Origin: CAZUQP01 sp964622455
GTDB lineage: Bacteria; Pseudomonadota; Gammaproteobacteria; DSM-16500
Length of the DNA stretch: 36,633 nt
NCBI GenBank assembly: GCA_964622455.1
Contig: CAZUQP010000020.1
Location: 1 to 36,633 of the forward strand
Reading direction: 5' to 3'
Part shown: one piece after another, positions 32,778-36,633 of the stretch
Layout of the letters: each line of letters starts with the position of its first letter
Numbering within the stretch: the first letter of the stretch is position 1
Translations under genes and position numbers: made by a program
The notes under the pieces: model-generated
The model's database searches: none
What the model was told of the DNA's origin: nothing
What the model saw: only the letters and a program-made list of their open reading frames with translations

Positions 32778-33272
32778 TTATAATAAAAATTCCAAATCAA
32801 TCTCATCACGCACTGGGATATCATAATCACCCATCATGCCTATCGTTGGTTTTATTTTTCGTGAAATCTTGACCGAATCAACGTGAACACCACAAATATG
32901 AAAGTTTCTCTTTTGATAAAATCTAAGAGCATCTAAATTATCATTAGTCGTCATTAAATAAATGCGAGAGCATTTCTTATTCTTAGCAATATCTTTTAAT
33001 TCATCCAACAATAGGGTTCCTGTACCTTTAAATTTATCAAATACCTCAAATACAATTATTTCGCAGTCTTTTTCACGTATTTCATAAAATAAAAATCCCG
33101 CAATCCCATTTTCATTCTCAGCAATCATTCCATCCAACTGAGAAGGGTAATACTTCTTGCCTCTAATAACTAAAGGCAAACCGCCCCAATCTTTAATCAT
33201 GAGCTTGTCTAACCATGTATTATCAGCAGGCATTGCTGGCCGTATTTTTAACACATTATTTTGAATCATCAT
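32778..33272 (-). CDS. GNAT family N-acetyltransferase
   Basis: Acetyl-CoA-dependent N-acetyltransferase fold; acceptor unknown. The 164-residue protein has the N-terminal strand LKIRPAMPADN, IAGFLFYEI in the core sheet, the acetyl-CoA loop VFEVFDKFKGTGTLLLDEL (motif A, K-x-x-G-T-G) and the closing MTTNDNLDALRFYQKRNFHICG. The start is placed at the ATG at 33272 near the end of the GFA gene; the open frame runs on to 33338 but only through out-of-frame GFA sequence. It overlaps the GFA gene by 17 bases, so the two are probably coupled. Confidence 0.85.
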   Translation of the reverse strand: MMIQNNVLKIRPAMPADNTWLDKLMIKDWGGLPLVIRGKKYYPSQLDGMIAENENGIAGFLFYEIREKDCEIIVFEVFDKFKGTGTLLLDELKDIAKNKKCSRIYLMTTNDNLDALRFYQKRNFHICGVHVDSVKISRKIKPTIGMMGDYDIPVRDEIDLEFLL

Positions 33273-33738
33273 TATTCCAAAGTTCACCTGAACCCAATTG
33301 TTCTTTTGGAGCATCTTTAAATTTTGGTAAGTTATCATTAAAGTTCACAGTTCTATTGACATACCAAATATGTCTAACTGGTTTAAAAGATTCAGGCATT
33401 GGGCCTGTAAAATAAAAGTTATTTGCATTAATACCGATACCAGCCTGTTTATTTTTATCAAGAGAAATACCGTAAATAAGACTATGACATAATTTACAAA
33501 GCAGCAGTTTTGCATTGTTTCTAATAATCTCATCAAGATTATCAATCCCTGACGTTATATTGAAACTTGACGTTAAATATCCTGCTGTCCACCCATACCC
33601 TTGCTTATCTGCATCACGCTTTGATTGTGATGCTACTTCACGGCATTTGTTGCAGTGACAATGTTGGGTAAAAAATGGATCGCCATCACAATAAAATTTG
33701 ACTGCACCGCAATAACATTCACCTAAATATTTAGACAT
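33256..33738 (-). CDS. GFA family zinc protein (glutathione-dependent formaldehyde-activating-like)
   Basis: The 160-residue protein matches the GFA/CENP-V zinc-binding fold: GECYCGAVKFYC near the N-terminus, HCHCNKCREVASQS supplying two zinc-binding Cys clusters, and LLCKLCHSLIYG with the later CxxC. Some members catalyse formation of S-hydroxymethylglutathione; most are uncharacterised, so only the fold is claimed. The start is the ATG at 33738, with AAAGG ten bases upstream; the frame opens from a TTG at 33747. It is followed by the overlapping GNAT gene and preceded by a tRNA-like fragment and an extended -10 promoter. Confidence 0.87.
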   Translation of the reverse strand: MSKYLGECYCGAVKFYCDGDPFFTQHCHCNKCREVASQSKRDADKQGYGWTAGYLTSSFNITSGIDNLDEIIRNNAKLLLCKLCHSLIYGISLDKNKQAGIGINANNFYFTGPMPESFKPVRHIWYVNRTVNFNDNLPKFKDAPKEQLGSGELWNNDDSK

Positions 33739-33752
33739 ATGAGACAAGCCTT

Positions 33753-33786
33753 TTAACGGCGAGAGTCGAACTCATGACCCACTAAT
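33753..33786 (-). other. tRNA 3'-half-like fragment (possible integration scar)
   Basis: On the minus strand, GGGTCATGAGTTCGACTCTC reads like the variable loop and T-arm of a tRNA: GGGTC fits the usual five-base variable loop, and GTTCGACTC fits the invariant G53-T54-T55-C56-R57-A58-N-Y-C61 pattern. T-stem pairing is imperfect at the outer two positions, and no anticodon or D-arm lies upstream, so it is not a working tRNA. tRNA 3' ends are usual attachment sites for integrases, so this may be an att scar; no integrase or second copy is present here. Confidence 0.4.
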
Positions 33787-33806
33787 TACGAAACATAACG
33801 GAACAA

Positions 33807-33836
33807 ATTATAGCAATAAATGACAATCATCAACAA
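33807..33836 (-). promoter_or_regulatory. Extended -10 promoter for the GFA-GNAT pair
   Basis: On the minus strand: TTGTTG (33836-33831), an 18-base spacer, TATAAT (33812-33807) preceded by TGC, a perfect extended -10. Initiation near 33800 would run through the tRNA-like fragment into the GFA gene at 33738. Confidence 0.5.
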
Positions 33837-33938
33837 CAAGAAAAACCTTTATTTATAGGGAAAAAGTGATTGTAATGTGTTGTGGTACTTGTGGTGTGTT
33901 ATCTGCGAGTGTCCCAAATTTGGCTACGGGCAATTTGC

Positions 33939-33968
33939 TTGAAAATCAGCCCTGCAAGCCAGTATAGT
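33939..33968 (+). promoter_or_regulatory. Promoter of the YhcG-like nuclease gene
   Basis: TTGAAA (33939-33944), an 18-base spacer, and TATAGT (33963-33968). The leader is about 25 bases and includes the AAAGGGAAA Shine-Dalgarno region before the ATG at 34000. Confidence 0.55.
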
Positions 33969-33999
33969 GTCGCCTCAATGAATAAAAGGGAAATAGAAC

Positions 34000-35010
34000 A
34001 TGCTGGATAAAGCAGTCGCCAATGACCAAGACGCCTTTGTTGTAGTCTACTCCATGATTACAGAGGCACAATCTAAAGCTTGGCAGCAAGTCAATAAGAC
34101 GCTGATCGATTTGTACTGGAGTATTGGTCAATACATTAGCGAACGGGCTGCAAACAATGGCTGGGGCAAAAGCATCGTTGAAAAAATGGCAACATATATT
34201 GCAACCAAAAACCCATCTGTGACTGGTTTCTCCGCTAGAAATTTATGGCGAATGAAGCAATTTTATGAGACTTATCAAGGGGATAAAAAACTGTCAACAG
34301 TGTTGACAGAAATTGGCTGGTCAAATCATTTACATATTTTAGCAAAAACAAAAACGCTAGAAGAAAAAGTTTATTATTTAGACCTTACAGCAAAACATCG
34401 CTATCCAGCTAGAGAGCTTGCAAGAATCATCGACAGCGGCACTTATGAACGCACTCTGCTGGCAGACGCAAAACTGTCAACAGCGTTGACAGAATTTCCT
34501 ACCCCCACTCAAGGCATATTCAAAGACAGCTATGTGTTTGAGTTTCTTGGCTTACCGAATAACCACAAAGAAAATGACTTGCGACAAGCATTGGTTTCGC
34601 ATTTAAAACAGTTCATTACTGAACTGGGCGCTGATTTCAGCTTAATTGGCCAAGAATATCCATTACAAGTCGGCATGAAAGATTTTCGCATTGATCTACT
34701 CATGTTCCACCGAGGATTGAATTGCATGGTTGCTATCGAACTTAAAACAACTGACTTTCACCCCGCCCACATTGGGCAGCTACAATTTTATTTAGAAGCA
34801 CTTGATTGCGATATTAAAAAACCGCACGAAAATCCCAGCATCGGTATTTTAATTTGCAAAACAAAAGATGATGAAGTAGTGAAATACACTATGAATCGCA
34901 GCATATCACCCACTCTTGTCGCTGAATATGAAACCAAACTGATCGATAAAGCATTGCTTCAGAAAAAATTGCGGGAACTTAATTTGCTGGAACCAGAAGA
35001 GCAAACTTGA
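34000..35010 (+). CDS. PDDEXK nuclease domain protein, YhcG/DUF1016 family
   Basis: A 336-residue protein of the YhcG family. The N-terminal DUF1016 domain (about 15-165) shows KTLIDLYWSIGQYISERA, GFSARNLWRMKQFYETY and IGWSNHLHILAKTKTLEEKVYYL. The C-terminal PDDEXK nuclease domain (about 180-330) has DSYVFEFLGLP, the metal-binding Asp in DFRIDLLMFHRG, ELK in CMVAIELKTTDF, and HIGQLQFYLEALD. The family is widely spread by horizontal transfer and often near restriction or defence genes; its role is unsettled. AAAGGG precedes the ATG. No restriction-modification partner is visible. Two near-identical palindromes lie inside the gene. Confidence 0.93.
   Translation: MLDKAVANDQDAFVVVYSMITEAQSKAWQQVNKTLIDLYWSIGQYISERAANNGWGKSIVEKMATYIATKNPSVTGFSARNLWRMKQFYETYQGDKKLSTVLTEIGWSNHLHILAKTKTLEEKVYYLDLTAKHRYPARELARIIDSGTYERTLLADAKLSTALTEFPTPTQGIFKDSYVFEFLGLPNNHKENDLRQALVSHLKQFITELGADFSLIGQEYPLQVGMKDFRIDLLMFHRGLNCMVAIELKTTDFHPAHIGQLQFYLEALDCDIKKPHENPSIGILICKTKDDEVVKYTMNRSISPTLVAEYETKLIDKALLQKKLRELNLLEPEEQT
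34291..34309. repeat. Perfect 19-bp palindrome inside the nuclease gene
   Basis: CTGTCAACAGTGTTGACAG: two 9-base arms around a single G, encoding part of KLSTVLTE. A copy with one change recurs at 34474-34492. The peptide segment itself looks like ordinary family sequence, so this is a DNA-level symmetry within coding sequence rather than an inserted element. Confidence 0.7.
34474..34492. repeat. Second copy of the palindrome, one mismatch
   Basis: CTGTCAACAGCGTTGACAG, identical to the copy at 34291-34309 except for one base in the right arm. It encodes the similar peptide KLSTALTE, 61 codons downstream and in the same frame. Confidence 0.7.
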
Positions 35011-35065
35011 ATTTTTCAGCGCACAGTATGTGCAAATTTTGCAGATACTGAACCTGTGTTATTAC

Positions 35066-35090
35066 AACTGTTTCCAAAATGGAAACAGTT
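35066..35090 (+). terminator. Strong hairpin after the YhcG-like gene
   Basis: AACTGTTTCCA (35066-35076) and TGGAAACAGTT (35080-35090) form an 11-bp perfect stem with an AAA loop, followed by CATTTATTTT. The U-rich tail is interrupted, so termination may be partial. It lies 56 bases after the nuclease stop. The AACTGTT motif of its arm recurs downstream at 35102 and 35120. Confidence 0.5.
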
Positions 35091-35101
35091 CATTTATTTT
35101 G

Positions 35102-35129
35102 AACTGTTGCAAATTTCGCAACTGTTGCA
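35102..35129. repeat. Direct repeat AACTGTTGCA, 18-base period
   Basis: AACTGTTGCA occurs at 35102-35111 and again at 35120-35129. The same AACTGTT core forms the arms of the hairpin just upstream, so four copies (three direct, one inverted) lie within 64 bases of the convergent gap between the nuclease gene and the unknown gene at 35160. Confidence 0.6.
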
Positions 35130-35130
35130 T

Positions 35131-35147
35131 AAAAAACCCATCGGGGT
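35131..35147 (-). terminator. Weak intrinsic terminator of the LuxR-unknown pair
   Basis: On the minus strand ACCC-CGAT-GGGT is followed at once by a run of Ts, 13 bases after the stop of the gene at 35160. The stem is only four to five base pairs, so the call rests mainly on position and T-run. Confidence 0.35.
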
Positions 35148-35159
35148 GCGCATTAAAAA

Positions 35160-36041
35160 CTAACAATAATTTAAATAAGTTGCTCTAATTTTCTCAACAG
35201 CATTCCTATATACGTTTTTATTGATTTCCAATTCCAGGTTATCAGGAACATGATACGCTTCACATCGCAAATTTATTAATTCTACCGGCTCAGATAATCT
35301 AATTGCCTGTCGCATTAGCTCAACTCTAGGCTGAATAAGAGAACTTAAAATATGCAGATCATACTCTGAAGCATCAACAAATAATTCAGACGGTGTATAG
35401 AACATCTGTATAGAATTATCAATGCGCTTAAACAAGCTTAAAAATTTTTCCTCTTGAAATACTGTCATTGGTTGCAATAAATATCCAAATATTTTTTCCA
35501 GCATGACATATAACTGATAAGTTCTACATCGATGCCTCTTATTTTCAACAAAGTGTTCAGGCTCTTCTTTTTCGGAACAAATGCTATCGACAGTACATAT
35601 AATGTAGTTAGCATAATCACACAAAATATCATCGGAAATTATCTTTGTTTGAATATCTATCAACTTGTCAGCAAAGGAACATTGGTAATCATTTTTATGA
35701 AACAAAGTAAATTTTTCTTGCAAAACAAGAATGGCGATATCAGATTGATTCAACCCTACTTGATGAACAGATGATAGTAAGGTTTCTGAAAACATCTTTG
35801 ATATTGCATATAAATCACCGTCAAACATGGCATTAACTGGAATGCCGATATAACAATACAATCTTTTTATCGATCTATATAAAAACTTTTTATCTCCAAG
35901 CAATTCAAACCCAAATGGAGAAATAACTTGTAATCCCATATTATTTTTATCAATTTTCTTGCAAATATTTTCAAGCAGATAACGCCAAGATTTGTTGCAA
36001 AATAACGAATCATTTTCTTTGTAAAGTAATTTAGACAGCAT
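35160..36041 (-). CDS. Hypothetical protein, downstream partner of a LuxR-type regulator
   Basis: Family not recognised. The 293-residue protein has no signal peptide or clear membrane helix and is mixed alpha-helical with many aromatic residues and about a dozen Cys. Segments that look structured are GLQVISPFGFELLGDKKFLYRSIK (about 36-59), VGLNQSDIAILVLQEKFTLFHK (about 95-116), and LSSLIQPRVELMRQAIRLSEPVELINL (about 234-260). It starts 15 bases after the stop of the LuxR-type gene on the same strand, which suggests an operon. The Shine-Dalgarno is weak. A sensor or target protein of the regulator is a guess only. Confidence 0.6.
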   Translation of the reverse strand: MLSKLLYKENDSLFCNKSWRYLLENICKKIDKNNMGLQVISPFGFELLGDKKFLYRSIKRLYCYIGIPVNAMFDGDLYAISKMFSETLLSSVHQVGLNQSDIAILVLQEKFTLFHKNDYQCSFADKLIDIQTKIISDDILCDYANYIICTVDSICSEKEEPEHFVENKRHRCRTYQLYVMLEKIFGYLLQPMTVFQEEKFLSLFKRIDNSIQMFYTPSELFVDASEYDLHILSSLIQPRVELMRQAIRLSEPVELINLRCEAYHVPDNLELEINKNVYRNAVEKIRATYLNYC

Positions 36042-36056
36042 AAATTAATTCTTATT

Positions 36057-36633
36057 TTAAGTAATATTGATATCCAGACAACCCAAAAGATAACCTAATC
36101 TAAATTGGTTATAACAATTCATTTTTCTTTTAATGTGTTGCACATGTGTTTCAACGGTACGCTTAGAAATATTTAAAATAATCGCTATTTCTTCCGCAGT
36201 TTTTCCTCGAATTAAATAATTAACACATTCGTACTCCCTGTCAGTCAAATATAAACGGCCAAATTGGTGACCTGTCTTTTTTGACCCATCCGCAGTTGAT
36301 CCAGAATTTATATGAAATTTTAAATTCTTAGCAGAGCGAAACAGATTCTTTGTTTTATCTTGAAAATATTGAATAAAATTCTCATATTCATCCAAATTAT
36401 TTACATATCTATTGATTATTGAGGAGTCAGATGATTTAGTTCCAAGGTTATAAAACCCAAAGCCATCCTCTTCAGGCTTAATAATTGTTATCCCATATTC
36501 AACGTCTAGCATTTCTTTTGAATCAATCAAGATTGGATCATTCTTATCCAAACCAGTCCACAAAATATATTTGTACTGAGAAAGCTCTATATTTTTTTCA
36601 AAAGCACCAATTTTTGGATAGGATTTTTTAATA
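36057..36633 (-). CDS. LuxR-type transcriptional regulator, 5' end outside window
   Basis: The C-terminal 60 residues are a LuxR/NarL-type DNA-binding helix-turn-helix: YLTDREYECVNYLIRGKTAEEIAIIL, then NISKRTVETHVQHIKRKMN and a short final helix. The upstream part (GITIIKPEEDGFGFYNLGTKSSD, then YVNNLDEYENFIQYFQDKTKNLF) resembles the N-terminal region of Legionella/Coxiella LuxR-like regulators that carry a sensor domain. The frame has no stop from 36563 to the right edge (23 further codons), and the TTG at 36563 is mid-domain with no Shine-Dalgarno, so the gene is cut by the window. No receiver-domain phosphorylation site is visible in this portion. It precedes the unknown gene at 35160 by 15 bases. 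Confidence 0.85.
   Translation of the reverse strand, partial: IKKSYPKIGAFEKNIELSQYKYILWTGLDKNDPILIDSKEMLDVEYGITIIKPEEDGFGFYNLGTKSSDSSIINRYVNNLDEYENFIQYFQDKTKNLFRSAKNLKFHINSGSTADGSKKTGHQFGRLYLTDREYECVNYLIRGKTAEEIAIILNISKRTVETHVQHIKRKMNCYNQFRLGYLLGCLDINIT

Noticed and set aside
32764..32778. A 15-base match to the IS5 remnant (tctaccaagaaaatt) after the GNAT gene
   Set aside because: The similarity stops at once on both sides; a match of this length in AT-rich DNA is expected by chance.
30424..33747. Integron-like gene cassette array (GNAT, GFA, methyltransferase and kinase are common cassette genes)
   Set aside because: No attC-like core pairs (RYYYAAC/GTTRRRY) were found between genes, and neighbouring genes overlap, which cassettes do not.
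34285..34320. Rickettsial-palindrome-like in-frame insertion in the nuclease gene
   Set aside because: The encoded KLSTVLTEIGW aligns with ordinary YhcG-family sequence, so nothing appears to be inserted.
36057..36563. LuxR-type gene complete with a start at 36563
   Set aside because: The codon is TTG without a Shine-Dalgarno, and the frame stays open and domain-like to the right edge, so the gene is truncated by the window.
1..36633. CRISPR array
   Set aside because: No regularly spaced direct repeats with unique spacers were seen, and no cas genes are present.

Overview
The window looks like chromosomal DNA from an AT-rich gammaproteobacterium. It is most likely from the Legionellales (Coxiella, Legionella, Aquicella or Rickettsiella-like). 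This rests on gammaproteobacterial envelope gene order, low-GC coding sequence, the absence of dxr at its usual place (Coxiella makes isoprenoids by the mevalonate route), and several lineage-specific hypothetical proteins. The taxonomic call is an inference; no rRNA gene is present.

Region 1 (1-3.5 kb) is accessory. It has a cluster of palindromic repeats at the left edge, two minus-strand hypothetical proteins with a hydrophobic segment, and a plus-strand amidotransferase-fold (BPL_N-like) protein. Region 2 (3.5-12.8 kb) is housekeeping: pyrG-kdsA, a small Cys-rich membrane protein, accA-tilS on the minus strand, then dnaE-def on the plus strand. Region 3 (12.7-27.0 kb) is the classic envelope and translation cluster on the minus strand: rpsB-tsf-pyrH-frr-uppS-cdsA-bamA-skp-lpxD-fabZ-lpxA-lpxB, then rnhB. 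Three departures stand out: dxr is missing between frr and uppS, rseP is missing between cdsA and bamA, and two tandem paralogous hypothetical genes sit between lpxB and rnhB on the opposite strand. The dnaE gene keeps its place in the rnhB-dnaE-accA order but is inverted.

Region 4 (27.0-30.4 kb) runs on the plus strand: map, an Fe-type sodB, a small membrane protein and a MATE efflux transporter. Region 5 (30.4-36.6 kb) is an accessory patch with signs of transfer. It holds an APH(6)-like kinase, the last 25 codons and terminus of an IS5-family element, a methyltransferase, an internally deleted serine-hydrolase remnant, a GNAT acetyltransferase, a GFA-family zinc protein, a tRNA 3'-half-like fragment, a YhcG-type PDDEXK nuclease, an unknown 293-residue protein, and a LuxR-type regulator that runs off the right edge.

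Functionally, the core genes join ribosome and translation-factor supply to lipid A synthesis (lpxA, lpxB, lpxD, with fabZ providing fatty acids), Kdo synthesis (kdsA with CTP from pyrG), phospholipid and undecaprenyl precursors (cdsA, uppS) and outer-membrane protein assembly (bamA, skp). No CRISPR array, complete mobile element or intact tRNA/rRNA was seen. The clearest candidates for undescribed biology are the tandem paralog pair at 13.46-15.77 kb, the 510-residue protein at 0.87-2.40 kb, and the LuxR-unknown pair at the right edge. None can be given a function from sequence alone.
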